Origin: Actinomadura latina NBRC 106108
GTDB taxonomy: Bacteria; Actinomycetota; Actinomycetes; Streptosporangiales; Streptosporangiaceae
Length of the DNA: 64,000 nucleotides
Reading direction: 5' to 3'
Assembly: GCF_001552195.1 (NCBI RefSeq)
Contig: NZ_BCQS01000005.1
Span: 124,001-188,000 of the forward strand
In this document: piece by piece, positions 18,719 through 28,499 of the stretch
How the letters are laid out: each line of letters opens with the position of its first letter
How positions within the stretch are numbered: position 1 is the stretch's first letter
Made by a program: the position numbers and the translations under genes
Notes under the pieces: generated by a model
The model's input: the letters and a program-made list of their open reading frames with translations, nothing else
What the model was told of the DNA's origin: nothing
Databases searched by the model: none

Positions 18719-19560
18719 AGGCGGGCGGCGATCGCCTCCGCGAATTTCGCCGCGCTTCCCGGACCGTGCTGCAGGTACAGGTTGGGTTCCGTCAGTTCCA
18801 GCTCGATGATGAGCGGGGACCCCTCCGGGCCGGGGATGAGGTCGACGCGGGCGTAGAGGAGGTCGTGGCCGCCCGGGACGGCGGCGAGGGCGCGGTACGC
18901 GACGTCCAGTTCGGCTTCGGTCGCGGTCGACGCGGTGACCTGGCCGCGCGTCCTGTCGTTCCGGACGGGGCCTTCGACGCCCGCGCCGGCGGTGAGGATC
19001 CGGGCCTTGCGTCCGGCGTGGCTGTACTCGCCGTCGCAGAAGACCAGGGCCGTCTCGCCGGCGGTGTCGACCGCCGTCAGGTAGGGCTGGACCATCGCCG
19101 TCCGGCCCGCGTCGCGCAGGGAGCGCAGGTGGGCGCGGGCCCGCTCGTCCTCGCCGGGGCCCCAGCGGGCCGTGTCGCCGGAGCCGATCGAGACCGCCGG
19201 TTTGACGACGTACTCCGGCCATCCGGACGGGATGCCGGCCGGGTCCCAGAGCGTCGGGACGACGGGCAGGCCGGCGCCGGCGAGGTCGCGGAGATAGCGC
19301 TTGTCGGTGTTCCAGCGGATGACCTCCGCCGGGTTGAGGACGCGCGGCAGGCTCTCCGCCCACGCGACGAACTCGTCGCGCCGGGACGTGTAGTCCCAGG
19401 TGGAGCGGACGACGACCAGGTCGTAGCGGGACCAGTCGACGTCGCCGTCCCAGATCACGGGCTCGGCGCCGACGCCCAGGGAGGCGAGCGCGCCGATCAG
19501 CTCCCGAACGTCGTCGCTTCCGCCGGGCAGCGGCGAGCACGTCGCGAACGCGATGGTCAT
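18715..19560 (-). CDS. ATP-grasp family protein
   Basis: 281 residues, ATP-grasp ligase fold: N-terminal VVVRSTWDYTSRRDEF, NTDKRYLRDLAGAGLPVVPT, ATP lysine in YVVKPAVSIGSGD, and metal-binding ARVDLIPG with IIELELTEPNL. It most resembles RimK/glutathione-synthetase-like enzymes common in actinobacteria; substrates are unknown. It is the last gene of the his operon, 17 bases after hisF, with GAGGAAG upstream. Its stop overlaps the convergent CocE gene stop. Confidence 0.85.
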   Translation of the reverse strand: MTIAFATCSPLPGGSDDVRELIGALASLGVGAEPVIWDGDVDWSRYDLVVVRSTWDYTSRRDEFVAWAESLPRVLNPAEVIRWNTDKRYLRDLAGAGLPVVPTLWDPAGIPSGWPEYVVKPAVSIGSGDTARWGPGEDERARAHLRSLRDAGRTAMVQPYLTAVDTAGETALVFCDGEYSHAGRKARILTAGAGVEGPVRNDRTRGQVTASTATEAELDVAYRALAAVPGGHDLLYARVDLIPGPEGSPLIIELELTEPNLYLQHGPGSAAKFAEAIAARL

Positions 19561-19577
19561 ACCGGGGGGCTTCCTCT

Positions 19578-20339
<762 letters not shown>

Positions 20340-20355
20340 TTCACGGCCTCCCTGA

Positions 20356-21075
20356 TCACTTCACGGCCGCCAGGGCCTCTTCCAGCGTGAACGCCTGCGC
20401 GTACAGGGCCTTGCCGACGATCGCGCCCTCGACGCCATCGGAAACAAGACCGGCCAGGGCCCGCAGGTCGTCCAGCGACGAGACGCCGCCGGACGCGACC
20501 ACCGGCTTGTCGGTCCGGGCGCAGACCTCGCGGAGCAGCCCGGTGTTGGGGCCGCGCAGCGTCCCGTCCTTGGTGACGTCGGTGACGACGTAGCGGGGGC
20601 AGCCGTCGTCCTCCAGCCGGGCGAGGACCTCCCACAGGTCGCCGCCCTCCCGCGTCCAGCCGCGGGCGGCGAGCGTCGTGCCCCGCACGTCCAGCCCCAC
20701 CGCGATCTTGTCGCCGTGCGAGGCGATGATCTTCCGGCACCACTCGGGGTTCTCCAGCGCGGCCGTGCCGATGTTGACGCGGGCGCACCCGGTGCCGAGG
20801 GCCGCCTCCAGCGACGCGTCGTCGCGGATGCCGCCGGACAGCTCCACCTTCACGTCCAGCCGCCCGGTCACCTCGGCGAGCAGCTCCCGGTTGGAGCCGC
20901 GCCCGAACGCCGCGTCGAGGTCGACGAGATGGATCCACTCCGCCCCCGCCCGCTGCCAGGCCAGCGCCGCGTCGAGCGGGGCGCCGTAGGAGGTCTCGGT
21001 GCCGGCCTCGCCCTGGACCAGGCGGACCGCCTGGCCGTCGGCGACGTCGACGGCGGGAAGGAGCGTCAGAGTCAT
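20356..21075 (-). CDS. priA: Bifunctional HisA/TrpF isomerase PriA
   Basis: Isomerises ProFAR for histidine and, in actinobacteria, phosphoribosylanthranilate for tryptophan. 239 residues, barrel with catalytic Asp10 ([15 protein letters not shown]) and the second Asp in [12 protein letters not shown]. No trpF is seen in the window's trp cluster, so dual activity is expected; that is inference from family knowledge and missing trpF, since the rest of the genome is unseen. Sits between hisH and hisF. Confidence 0.93.
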   Translation of the reverse strand: MTLTLLPAVDVADGQAVRLVQGEAGTETSYGAPLDAALAWQRAGAEWIHLVDLDAAFGRGSNRELLAEVTGRLDVKVELSGGIRDDASLEAALGTGCARVNIGTAALENPEWCRKIIASHGDKIAVGLDVRGTTLAARGWTREGGDLWEVLARLEDDGCPRYVVTDVTKDGTLRGPNTGLLREVCARTDKPVVASGGVSSLDDLRALAGLVSDGVEGAIVGKALYAQAFTLEEALAAVK

Positions 21076-21109
21076 GCGGGAACCCTATCGAGGCTGATGG
21101 AACGGGTGA

Positions 21110-21751
21110 TCAGGCGACCGTGGCGAGCCAGTTGCGCAGGAGGTGCGCGCCGGCGTCGCCGGACTTCTCCGGGTGGAACTGGGTGGCGCACAGCGGGCCG
21201 TTCTCGACGGCGGCGACGAAGCGGTCGCCGTGCTCGGCCCACGTGACCAGCGGCGGCGCGATGGTGCCGGCCGGGTCGGGCTCCAGGTCCCAGCTGCGGG
21301 CGGCGTAGGAGTGGACGAAGTAGAACCGCGCGCCGTCCAGGCCGTCGAAGAGGACGGAACCCTCCGGGGCGTCGACCGTGTTCCAGCCCATGTGCGGGAC
21401 GACCGGCGCGTCCAGCCGGTCGACCGTGCCGGGCCATTCGCCGCAGCCCTCGGTGGTGACGCCGTGCTCGATGCCCTTGGCGAACAGGATCTGCATGCCG
21501 ACGCAGATGCCGAGGACGGGGCGCCCGCCCGCGAGGCGGCGGCCGATGATCTGCTCGCCCCGGACGGCGCGCAGGCCCGCCATGCAGGCGGCGAACGCGC
21601 CGACGCCCGGGACGACCAGGCCGTCGGCGTTGAGCGCGGCGTCCCAGTCGGCGGTGACGGTGACGTCGGCCCCGGCGCGGGCCACGGCGCGCTCGGCCGA
21701 GCGCAGGTTGCCGGAGCCGTAGTCGAGGATGACGATGTTCGTCACAGCCAC
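21110..21751 (-). CDS. hisH: Imidazole glycerol phosphate synthase, glutaminase subunit
   Basis: Class I glutamine amidotransferase feeding ammonia to HisF. 213 residues; nucleophile Cys in GICVGMQ near 84 and the His-Glu pair in [12 protein letters not shown] near 193. GTG start ([14 protein letters not shown]). Its first ten bases overlap the end of the small membrane-protein gene upstream, so the two are coupled. Confidence 0.96.
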   Translation of the reverse strand: MAVTNIVILDYGSGNLRSAERAVARAGADVTVTADWDAALNADGLVVPGVGAFAACMAGLRAVRGEQIIGRRLAGGRPVLGICVGMQILFAKGIEHGVTTEGCGEWPGTVDRLDAPVVPHMGWNTVDAPEGSVLFDGLDGARFYFVHSYAARSWDLEPDPAGTIAPPLVTWAEHGDRFVAAVENGPLCATQFHPEKSGDAGAHLLRNWLATVA

Positions 21752-21912
21752 ATCACTCCCCCGGCGAACACCAGCCCGGCGAGGACGAGCAGGATCAGCG
21801 CACCGACCTTGATGCCCTGCTTGATGAAGCTGTAGACGCCCGCCAGCAGGAAGACCGCGATCGCGAAGACGGCGATGTTGCCGTAGGTGAGGTGCAGGTC
21901 ACCGATGTCCAC
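21742..21912 (-). CDS. 56-residue two-helix membrane protein in the his operon
   Basis: GTG frame of 56 residues starting [11 protein letters not shown], three bases after the hisB stop and overlapping the hisH start by ten. Two hydrophobic helices ([19 protein letters not shown], about 12-30, and [19 protein letters not shown], 38-56) with a short basic link (KQGIKVG). A GGGAG ribosome site lies in the hisB end. The tight spacing and coding pattern argue it is real. Function unknown; a membrane link for the pathway or a small transporter accessory is possible. Confidence 0.75.
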   Translation of the reverse strand: MDIGDLHLTYGNIAVFAIAVFLLAGVYSFIKQGIKVGALILLVLAGLVFAGGVMWL

Positions 21913-21914
21913 GG

Positions 21915-22508
21915 CTACAGCGCTCCCTTGGTGGACGGGATGCCGTGCACCTTCGGGTCGAACGCCACCGCGTCGCGCAGCGCGCGGGCGAGGGCCTTGA
22001 ACTGCGCCTCGACGATGTGGTGGGCGTTGCGCCCGTACGGGACGTGGACGTGCAGCGCCACCCGCGCGTTCGACACGAACGACTCGAAGATGTGCCGGGT
22101 CATCGTGGTGTCGTACTCGGGGCCGATCATCGGGGCCATGCCGTCCGGCTCGACGTGCACCAGGTAGGGGCGGCCGGAGACGTCCACGGTGACCTGCGCG
22201 AGCGCCTCGTCCAGCGGGATGGACGCGTCGGCGAAGCGGCGGATGCCGACCTTGTCGCCGAGCGCCTCCCGGAACGCCTGGCCGAGCGCGATGGAGGTGT
22301 CCTCGATCGTGTGGTGGCTGTCGATGTGCAGGTCGCCGGCCGTCTTCACGGTGAGGTCGAACGATCCGTGCTTGCCGAGCTGGGCCAGCATGTGGTCGAA
22401 GAACCCCACGCCGGTCGCGACGTCGACCCGCCCGGTCCCGTCGAGGTCGATCTCGACCAGGACCTGGGTCTCCTTGGTCCCGCGCTCGATCCGTCCCTTG
22501 CGCGTCAC
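21915..22508 (-). CDS. hisB: Imidazoleglycerol-phosphate dehydratase
   Basis: Sixth step of histidine synthesis. 197 residues, monofunctional as in actinobacteria (no phosphatase domain). Metal-binding His clusters are visible: [23 protein letters not shown] and [19 protein letters not shown] start overlaps the hisC stop by GTGA; the stop lies just before the small membrane-protein gene. Confidence 0.97.
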   Translation of the reverse strand: MTRKGRIERGTKETQVLVEIDLDGTGRVDVATGVGFFDHMLAQLGKHGSFDLTVKTAGDLHIDSHHTIEDTSIALGQAFREALGDKVGIRRFADASIPLDEALAQVTVDVSGRPYLVHVEPDGMAPMIGPEYDTTMTRHIFESFVSNARVALHVHVPYGRNAHHIVEAQFKALARALRDAVAFDPKVHGIPSTKGAL

Positions 22509-23593
22509 AGACTCTCCTTCAGTGCGGTGCGGAACGCGGCCATCTCGCCGGGGGTGCCGACGCTGACCCGCAGCCACTCGGGCGGTCCCACCTCCCGGAT
22601 CAGCACGCCGCGCCCGAGCAGGTTCTCCCAGACCTCGCGGCGGTCCGGGAAGGTCCCGAACAGGACGAAGTTGGCGTCGGAGTCGGCCACCCGGAAGCCC
22701 TCGGCGCGCAGCCACGCGACGAGGTCGTCGCGCTCGCGGCGCAGGGCCTCGACGCCGCCGAGCAGTTCCCCGCCGTGGGCGAGGGCGGTGCGGGCGACGG
22801 CCTGGGTGACGGCCGACAGGTGGTACGGCAGCCGGACGAGCAGCAGCGCGTCGATCACGGCGGGGTCGGCGGCCAGGTAGCCGAGCCGGGTGCCGGCCAT
22901 CGCGAACGCCTTGGACATCGTCCGGGTGACGATCAGCCGCGGGTTGCCGTCCAGCAGCGTGAGCGCGGACGGCGTCTCGGCGCGGCGGAACTCCGAGTAC
23001 GCCTCGTCGACGACGACCATGCCCGGCGCCGTCCCCAGCACCGCCTTGATCGCGTCGAGGGGCAGCGCCGTGCCCGTCGGGTTGTTCGGCGAGGTGAGGA
23101 ACACGACGTCGGGGCGGTGCTCCTCGACGGCGGCGGCGGCCCGCTCGGGTTCGAGGCCGAAGTCCTCGTCGCGGAAGGCGTTCACCCAGCGGGTGCCCGA
23201 CACGGCGGTGATGACCGGATGCATCGAGTAGGAGGGCTCGAAGCCGAGCGCGGTGCGGCCCGGCCCGCCGAACGCCTGCAGGATCTGCTGGATGATCTCG
23301 TTGGAGCCGTTCGCCGCCCACACCCGGTCCCTGGTGAGGCCCGCGGCGGGCGTGTCGGTGTTCAGGAACGCGGCGAGGTCCTCACGGAGCGCGACGGCGT
23401 CGCGGTCGGGGTAGCGGTTGAGGGTCCCGGCGACGTCCATGACGGCCTCGCCGAGGGCCTTCACGAGCCGCTCGGACGGCGGGTACGGGTTCTCGTTGGT
23501 GTTCAGCGCGTACGGGACGTCCAGCTGCGGCGCGCCGTAGGGCACCCTGCCGCGCAGGTCGTCCCGCAGCGGCAGGTCGTTCAGCGAGGTCAC
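22505..23593 (-). CDS. hisC: Histidinol-phosphate aminotransferase
   Basis: PLP aminotransferase converting imidazole acetol phosphate to histidinol phosphate. 362 residues, fold type [12 protein letters not shown] at the N-terminus, [20 protein letters not shown], and the PLP lysine in [20 protein letters not shown] start overlaps the hisD stop (GTGA). Confidence 0.96.
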   Translation of the reverse strand: MTSLNDLPLRDDLRGRVPYGAPQLDVPYALNTNENPYPPSERLVKALGEAVMDVAGTLNRYPDRDAVALREDLAAFLNTDTPAAGLTRDRVWAANGSNEIIQQILQAFGGPGRTALGFEPSYSMHPVITAVSGTRWVNAFRDEDFGLEPERAAAAVEEHRPDVVFLTSPNNPTGTALPLDAIKAVLGTAPGMVVVDEAYSEFRRAETPSALTLLDGNPRLIVTRTMSKAFAMAGTRLGYLAADPAVIDALLLVRLPYHLSAVTQAVARTALAHGGELLGGVEALRRERDDLVAWLRAEGFRVADSDANFVLFGTFPDRREVWENLLGRGVLIREVGPPEWLRVSVGTPGEMAAFRTALKESL

Positions 23594-24897
23594 GAAGGGA
23601 TCCCCCAGTCGAAGCGTGCCTTCAGGGCGGCGCCGTGCGCGGGCAGGTCCTCGGCCTCGGCGAGCGCGACCACGCGCCCGGTGGCCTCGGCGAGGGCGTC
23701 CCGGTCGTATTCCACGACGTGCACGCCCCGCAGGAACGACTGGACCGACAGCCCGGACGAGTGGCAGGCGCACCCGCCGGTCGGCAGGACGTGGTTGGAC
23801 CCGGCGAGGTAGTCGCCGAGCGACACCGGCGCGTGCCGCCCCACGAAGATCGCCCCGGCGTTGCGGACGCGGGCGGCGACCGCCGCGGCGTCGGCGGTCT
23901 GGACCTCCAGGTGCTCGGCGGCGTAGGCGTCGACGACCTTCAGGCCGTCCTCGACGCCGTCCACGAGGACGATGCCGGACTGCCGCCCGGCGAGCGCCTC
24001 GGTGATCCGCTCGGTGTGCCTGGTGCGGGCGGCCTGCGCCTTCAGCTCGGCCTCGACCTCGTCGGCCAGCCGCACCGAGTCGGTGACGAGGACGGCCGCG
24101 GCGAGCGTGTCGTGCTCGGCCTGGCTGATCAGGTCGGCGGCGACCTCCACCGGGTTCGCGGTGTCGTCGGCGAGGATCGCGATCTCGGTCGGGCCGGCCT
24201 CGGCGTCGATGCCGATCACGCCCTTGAGCAGCCGCTTGGCGGCGGCGACGTAGACGTTGCCGGGCCCGGTGACCAGGTCGGCGCGGGGGCACTCATCGGT
24301 GCCGTAGGCGAACATCGCGATGGCCTGGGCGCCGCCCGCCGCGTACACCTCGTCCACGCCGAGGAGAGCGCACGCGGCCAGGATCGCCGGGTGCGGCAGC
24401 CCGCCGAAGTCCTTCTGCGCCGGCGAGGTCACGGCGAGCGAGCCGACGCCCGCCTCCTGCGCCGGGACGACGTTCATGACCACGCTGGACGGGTACACGG
24501 CGCGCCCGCCCGGCACGTACAGGCCGACGCGCCCGACCGGGATCCACCGCTCGGTGACGGTGCCGCCGGGCACGACCTGCGTGGTGACGTCCGTGCGGCG
24601 CTGGGCGCGGTGCACGGCGCGGGCGCGGCGGATGCTCTCCTCCAGCGCGTCCCGGACGGCCGGGTCGAGGCCGGCGAGGGCCTCGTGGACGGCCTTCACC
24701 GGAACGCGCGTGCTCTCCAGCTCGACCCCGTCGAACGCCTTCGTGTGCTCCCGGACCGCCGCCGAGCCGCGATGGCGCACGTCCTCGCAGATGGGCCGCA
24801 CCTTGTCCAGGGCGGCCTCGACGTCGAAGTCGGCGCGGGGCAGCACGGAGCGCAGGTCGCCGGGAAGCGGGCCGCGCAGGTCGATACGGGAAATCAC
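23590..24897 (-). CDS. hisD: Histidinol dehydrogenase
   Basis: Last two oxidations of histidine synthesis, NAD- and zinc-dependent. 435 residues, full length. Family signature [20 protein letters not shown], zinc-ligand segment [18 protein letters not shown], and [19 protein letters not shown] near the C-terminus. GTG start, six bases after a TAGACT element; it heads the his operon, all of which is joined by overlaps or short gaps. Confidence 0.97.
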   Translation of the reverse strand: MISRIDLRGPLPGDLRSVLPRADFDVEAALDKVRPICEDVRHRGSAAVREHTKAFDGVELESTRVPVKAVHEALAGLDPAVRDALEESIRRARAVHRAQRRTDVTTQVVPGGTVTERWIPVGRVGLYVPGGRAVYPSSVVMNVVPAQEAGVGSLAVTSPAQKDFGGLPHPAILAACALLGVDEVYAAGGAQAIAMFAYGTDECPRADLVTGPGNVYVAAAKRLLKGVIGIDAEAGPTEIAILADDTANPVEVAADLISQAEHDTLAAAVLVTDSVRLADEVEAELKAQAARTRHTERITEALAGRQSGIVLVDGVEDGLKVVDAYAAEHLEVQTADAAAVAARVRNAGAIFVGRHAPVSLGDYLAGSNHVLPTGGCACHSSGLSVQSFLRGVHVVEYDRDALAEATGRVVALAEAEDLPAHGAALKARFDWGIPS

Positions 24898-24903
24898 CCG
24901 TCC

Positions 24904-24909
24904 AGTCTA
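24904..24909 (-). promoter_or_regulatory. -10 element of the his operon (leaderless type)
   Basis: TAGACT, six bases, GTG of hisD. No ribosome site and no room for a leader peptide attenuator before the start. Confidence 0.5.
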
Positions 24910-24964
24910 CGGAGTGCCCCCGGCCCCTCGCGCACCGTCTCACGTCGCGAGACGCGGCGCGCCG

Positions 24965-25777
24965 TCACGCGCTGAAGGCGCCGTCCAGGACGGTGACGGC
25001 CGTACCGGACAGGGTCACCCGGTCGCCGCGGACGGAGACGCGGACGTGCCCGCCGCGCGCGGACGCCTGGTACCCGGTCAGCGTGTCGCGGCCGAACCGC
25101 GCGGCCCAGTAGGGGGCGAGGGCGGTGTGCGCGGAGCCCGTCACCGGGTCCTCGGCGTCGCCGGGCAGGACGCGCGGCGCGAAGAACCGGGACGTGAAGT
25201 CGTGCGCCCGCCCCGGTCCGGCCGCCGCCGTGACGATCACACCGCGCGCGTCGATCGCGGCGAGGGCGCGGATGTCGGGCGTGGCCTTCCGCACGGCCGT
25301 CTCGTCCGCGACCTCGGCCAGCAGGTCGTTCTGGACGTTGCGGGCGGCGCGGAGCACCTCGGCGCCGAGCGCGGCGGCGAGGCCCTCGGGCACCTCGATC
25401 GGCTCGGCCGGGCAGGCGGGGAAGTCCATCGACAGCGCCCCGCCGTCCGCGCGCGCGACGGTGAGGACGCCGCTCCTGAGCGTCCGGAACCGGATCGGGC
25501 GGTCCGGCGCGACCGTCCCGGTCTCGTAGAGGGCGTGCGCGGAGCCCAGGGTGGCGTGCCCGCAGAGCGCGACCTCCATCACCGGCGTGAACCAGCGCAG
25601 TTCGAAGTCGGCGTCCGCATCCTCGATCGGGCGCACGAACGCCGTCTCCGAGTGCTTCATCTCGGCGGCGACGCGCTGCATCCACTCCGGGTCGGCGGCG
25701 TCCCGGAGCAGGCACACCCCGGCCGGGTTGCCGGTGAACGGACGGTCCGCGAAGGCGTCGACGACGAGCATCCTCAT
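24965..25777 (-). CDS. PhzF family isomerase/epimerase-like protein
   Basis: About 270 residues, PhzF/YddE fold of two similar halves. N-terminal VDAFADRPFTGNPAGVCLL, proposed catalytic Glu in KHSETAFV, a CGHATLGSAHAL segment, and C-terminal DPVTGSAHTALAPYW. Family members isomerise small metabolites; the substrate here is unknown. A second ATG lies six bases in. TAGCGT seven bases before the ATG at 25777 suggests a leaderless mRNA. Confidence 0.9.
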   Translation of the reverse strand: MRMLVVDAFADRPFTGNPAGVCLLRDAADPEWMQRVAAEMKHSETAFVRPIEDADADFELRWFTPVMEVALCGHATLGSAHALYETGTVAPDRPIRFRTLRSGVLTVARADGGALSMDFPACPAEPIEVPEGLAAALGAEVLRAARNVQNDLLAEVADETAVRKATPDIRALAAIDARGVIVTAAAGPGRAHDFTSRFFAPRVLPGDAEDPVTGSAHTALAPYWAARFGRDTLTGYQASARGGHVRVSVRGDRVTLSGTAVTVLDGAFSA

Positions 25778-25784
25778 GCCGCCG

Positions 25785-25790
25785 ACGCTA
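25785..25790 (-). promoter_or_regulatory. -10 element, leaderless type, for the PhzF gene
   Basis: TAGCGT, seven bases, ATG at 25777. An AT-richer patch (25798-25845) between the divergent genes probably holds both promoters. Confidence 0.35.
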
Positions 25791-25891
25791 CCGCCTTCAC
25801 ACTCTGCCAAAAGTTCTCTTACCAAGATCATCAATATGGACGTACGCTGGCGGGCGAGGGCGTCTTCCCGGTGGCGCCCAGGAACGCTGGA

Positions 25892-26569
25892 GTGAGAAGT
25901 TTGACCGAGCGGCTCGCCCTGTTCCCCCTCGGCACCGTCCTGTTCCCGGGGCTGGTGCTGCCCCTGCACCTGTTCGAGGACCGCTACCGCCGGCTGATCG
26001 GCGACCTGCTGGAGCGGCCCGAGCCGCGCGGGTTCGGCGTCGTCGGCATCGAGCTCGGCCATGAGGTCGGCGAGGGCGCCGCGCACCGGCTCGCCGAGGT
26101 CGGCTGCGTCGCCGAGCTGCGCGAGGCGACCCCGCACCCGGACGGCCGCTACGACATCGTGACCGTCGGGACCCGCCGGTTCCGGGTGAAGGAACTGGAC
26201 CGGTCCCGCCCCTACCTGCAGGGCGAGGTCGAGTTCCTCCCCGAGGAGCCGGGGACCGACCCCGGCCCGATGGCGGCGCGGGTCCGGCTGCTGTACCGGC
26301 TGTACCGGCACCGGATCGGCGCCGCCGGCGCGGGCGTCGGCCCGGTCGGGGAGGGGCCGCCCCCGGACGACCCGGTCGCGCTGTCCTACCTGATCGCGGC
26401 GTCGCTGGTCCTGGACGGCCACGAGAAGCAGCGCCTGCTGGAGTACGAGGACGCGGCGCTGCGGCTGGCCGCCGAGCGGGACCTGCTGGCCCGGGAGAAC
26501 CGCATCCTGAACGTGCTGCCGATGATCCCCGCCGGGCAGTTCCTGGACGGGTCGTTCACCGCGAACTGA
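25892..26569 (+). CDS. LON peptidase substrate-binding (N) domain protein
   Basis: 225 residues: a stand-alone LON N-domain (ALFPLGTVLFPGLVLPLHLFEDRYRRL, residues 7-33; GFGVVGIELGHEVG; YDIVTVGTRRFRV) with no AAA or protease part. Such proteins are widespread and of unknown role, perhaps adaptors. GTG 25892 has AGGAA nine bases upstream; a TTG three codons later is possible. Confidence 0.88.
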   Translation: MRSLTERLALFPLGTVLFPGLVLPLHLFEDRYRRLIGDLLERPEPRGFGVVGIELGHEVGEGAAHRLAEVGCVAELREATPHPDGRYDIVTVGTRRFRVKELDRSRPYLQGEVEFLPEEPGTDPGPMAARVRLLYRLYRHRIGAAGAGVGPVGEGPPPDDPVALSYLIAASLVLDGHEKQRLLEYEDAALRLAAERDLLARENRILNVLPMIPAGQFLDGSFTAN

Positions 26570-26594
26570 GCGGGCGCGAACCGGCCGCGCACGG

Positions 26595-26600
26595 CAGACT
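26595..26600 (+). promoter_or_regulatory. -10 element, leaderless type, for ybaK
   Basis: CAGACT, six bases, ATG at 26607. Confidence 0.35.
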
Positions 26601-26606
26601 GCCCCC

Positions 26607-27122
26607 ATGAGCACTGCCAAGGCCAAGGGCGGCAAAGCGAGCAAGGGCGGCCGGGGGACCCCGGCGACCGCCGTCGCGGCGAACGCCGGGATCGAGTACA
26701 CGCTGCACGCCTATGAGGCGGACCCGGACGCCGGGTCCTACGGCGAGGCCGCCGCCGACGCCCTCGGCATCCCGTACGGGCAGATCTTCAAGACGCTCCT
26801 GGCGGAGGTGGACGGGCGGCTCACGGTCGGGATCGTCCCCGTGTCGGCCAGCTTGGATCTGAAGGCGCTCGCGGCGGCGGCCGGCGGGAAGAAGGCGCGG
26901 ATGGCCGACCCGAAGGACGCCGAGCGCGCCACCGGGTACGTCGTCGGCGGGATCAGCCCGCTCGGGCAGCGGAGGCGGCTGCCCGCCGTGATCGACGCGT
27001 CGGTGTCAGCGCTCGCGACCGTCTACGTCTCCGCCGGTCGGCGCGGACTCCAGATCGAGCTCGTCCCCGCCGACCTCGTCCGGCTCACCGGCGCCGCCGT
27101 CGCCGCCATCGCCCGGGGGTAG
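26607..27122 (+). CDS. ybaK: Cys-tRNA(Pro)/aminoacyl-tRNA deacylase, YbaK family
   Basis: Trans-editing protein that hydrolyses mischarged Cys-tRNA(Pro). 171 residues with a Lys/Gly-rich N-terminal tail. The conserved Lys is in GQIFKTLLAEVDG, followed by KKARMADPKDAERATGYV and GGISPLGQ; C-terminal SAGRRGLQIELVPADL. Its last 117 bases overlap the convergent DUF2567-like gene on the other strand. Confidence 0.92.
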   Translation: MSTAKAKGGKASKGGRGTPATAVAANAGIEYTLHAYEADPDAGSYGEAAADALGIPYGQIFKTLLAEVDGRLTVGIVPVSASLDLKALAAAAGGKKARMADPKDAERATGYVVGGISPLGQRRRLPAVIDASVSALATVYVSAGRRGLQIELVPADLVRLTGAAVAAIARG

Positions 27123-27623
27123 CCGCCGGACGGCGACCTCCAGCAGGCCGTACGCCGCCACGGCCGACACCGGCCAGAACATCAGGACGCCCCTGGCGCG
27201 CAGGTCGGCGACGCCGGTGACGGCGGTGCCGTCGCGCGCGTGCCGGACCGCGTCCTGGAAGCCGCCCAGCCCGATCATGTGGCCGGCCTGCCAGGCCAGC
27301 ACGGCCGCGGCGCACCCGCCGGCGGCCAGGCCGAGCAGCAGCGCGACGTCGTTGCCGCGGCCGCCCGCCAGGTACGCGGCGGCCCCGCACAGGAGTCCGG
27401 CGACGAGCGTGAGCAGCGCGAACCGCGCGTCGATGCCGATCGGGCCCTGCCCTTCCGGCTCGGCCAGAAGGGGCTCACCCTGCACGATCACATAGGTCAC
27501 CTTGGGCGCCGTCCAGGCCCACAGCAGGCCCGCGAGCGGCCCGAGCACCGCCATCGCGCCGGCGGCGACGGCGCCCGTCACCCAGAGCCTCGTCGTGAAG
27601 AGCCTCCCGGTGGGTCGCCGCAC
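27006..27623 (-). CDS. DUF2567-like membrane protein
   Basis: 205 residues: helix near the N-terminus (VAAGAMAVLGPLAGLLWAW), the family-like WAWTAPKVTYVIVQGE, acid-poor loop, helices at FALLTLVAGLLCGAAAYLA and ALLLGLAAGGCAAAVLAW, and a last one before a disordered acidic tail (about 175-205). The tail is encoded opposite the ybaK end. AGGAG precedes the GTG start at eight bases. Role unknown. Confidence 0.75.
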   Translation of the reverse strand: MRRPTGRLFTTRLWVTGAVAAGAMAVLGPLAGLLWAWTAPKVTYVIVQGEPLLAEPEGQGPIGIDARFALLTLVAGLLCGAAAYLAGGRGNDVALLLGLAAGGCAAAVLAWQAGHMIGLGGFQDAVRHARDGTAVTGVADLRARGVLMFWPVSAVAAYGLLEVAVRRLPPGDGGDGGAGEPDEVGGDELDLESAPTGGDVDGRER

Positions 27624-27738
27624 CTCGTACGCTCCTAGATGTGAGTGCTCTGACAGCGAAAGCCTAGCCTGCCCGGTTCGGCCGATCGACTCTCGAAGGG
27701 TGTCCGATTCCCGCCCACGACCGCCTCGATTCCTGGGA

Positions 27739-27744
27739 TAATGT
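27739..27744 (+). promoter_or_regulatory. -10 element, leaderless type, for the 27752 gene
   Basis: TAATGT (GATAAT overlapping), then seven bases to the ATG at 27752. Confidence 0.45.
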
Positions 27745-27751
27745 GCCCGAC

Positions 27752-28462
27752 ATGTCCGGATTCAGTCCTGCGTTCGAACGCCTCGGCGCCGCACGCGCGG
27801 CCGTCGTCCTGCAGCAGCAGGAGACGCTCGCCGAGTTCCTGCCGCGCGAGGACTGGAGCGCCGACCTGACCGCCCGCACCTACACCAGCGGCGGCGTCAC
27901 GGTCCGCGTGTCGCTGCTCGGCAGCTACGCGGCCCGCGAGCGCACCTGGCTGTGGGGGTGGGCGAACCCGCAGTTCGGCGACGCGCATCCCGCGGTCACC
28001 CCGATGCTGGTCATCCGGGCGATCGGGGAGCGGCTCGGCATCACCGAGTTCACCACCCCCGAGGTCGACCTGTCCTGGTACGAGGGCCCGGCCGGGCACG
28101 GCGGCGAGCTGATCGCGATGGCCGCCGGCGGTGTCCTCGGCGGCGCCGGGTACCTCGGCGCCGGCTACGACGGCGGCTCCGCCTACCTGCACGTCGACGA
28201 CCCGCAGGTGCCGGCCGCCCAGTGGGACCCGGTCCCGCTGCCCCGCCTCCTCGCCAACGCGGCGAGCCTGTTCCCGCACGAGCCCCGCCTGACGCTCGCC
28301 GGGTTCCTGTCGCACCACCGCGTCCCCTACCGGCAGACCGACGTGCTGACCGAGGCCGCGCTCCCCGGCGGCGGCACCGCCCGCGCCTCCTTCGACGGCC
28401 TCGGCCGCTTCGTCGACTGGAAGGCTGCGCTTATTGCAGAGCCCTCGGCGGTCGGGCGCTAG
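27752..28462 (+). CDS. Conserved protein of unknown function, DUF6882-like
   Basis: 236 residues, soluble. The ERTWLWGWANPQF segment and overall length resemble the DUF6882 group of actinobacterial proteins; recognition is from memory of the pattern only. No catalytic motif or signal. ATG 27752 is taken over the GTG at 27743 because the -10 element overlaps the latter. Convergent with dnaE, 37 bases apart. Confidence 0.7.
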   Translation: MSGFSPAFERLGAARAAVVLQQQETLAEFLPREDWSADLTARTYTSGGVTVRVSLLGSYAARERTWLWGWANPQFGDAHPAVTPMLVIRAIGERLGITEFTTPEVDLSWYEGPAGHGGELIAMAAGGVLGGAGYLGAGYDGGSAYLHVDDPQVPAAQWDPVPLPRLLANAASLFPHEPRLTLAGFLSHHRVPYRQTDVLTEAALPGGGTARASFDGLGRFVDWKAALIAEPSAVGR

Positions 28463-28470
28463 AGCGCCCT

Positions 28471-28497
28471 CCCTTCAGCGGGCACTGCGGCGAAGGG
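28471..28497. terminator. Possible bidirectional terminator between 28462 and dnaE
   Basis: CCCTTC/GAAGGG, 6-bp arms around a 15-base loop, flanked by CGCCCT and AGGGCG that can alternatively pair. It fills the 37-base gap between two convergent genes; no T tract. Confidence 0.35.
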
Positions 28498-28499
28498 CG

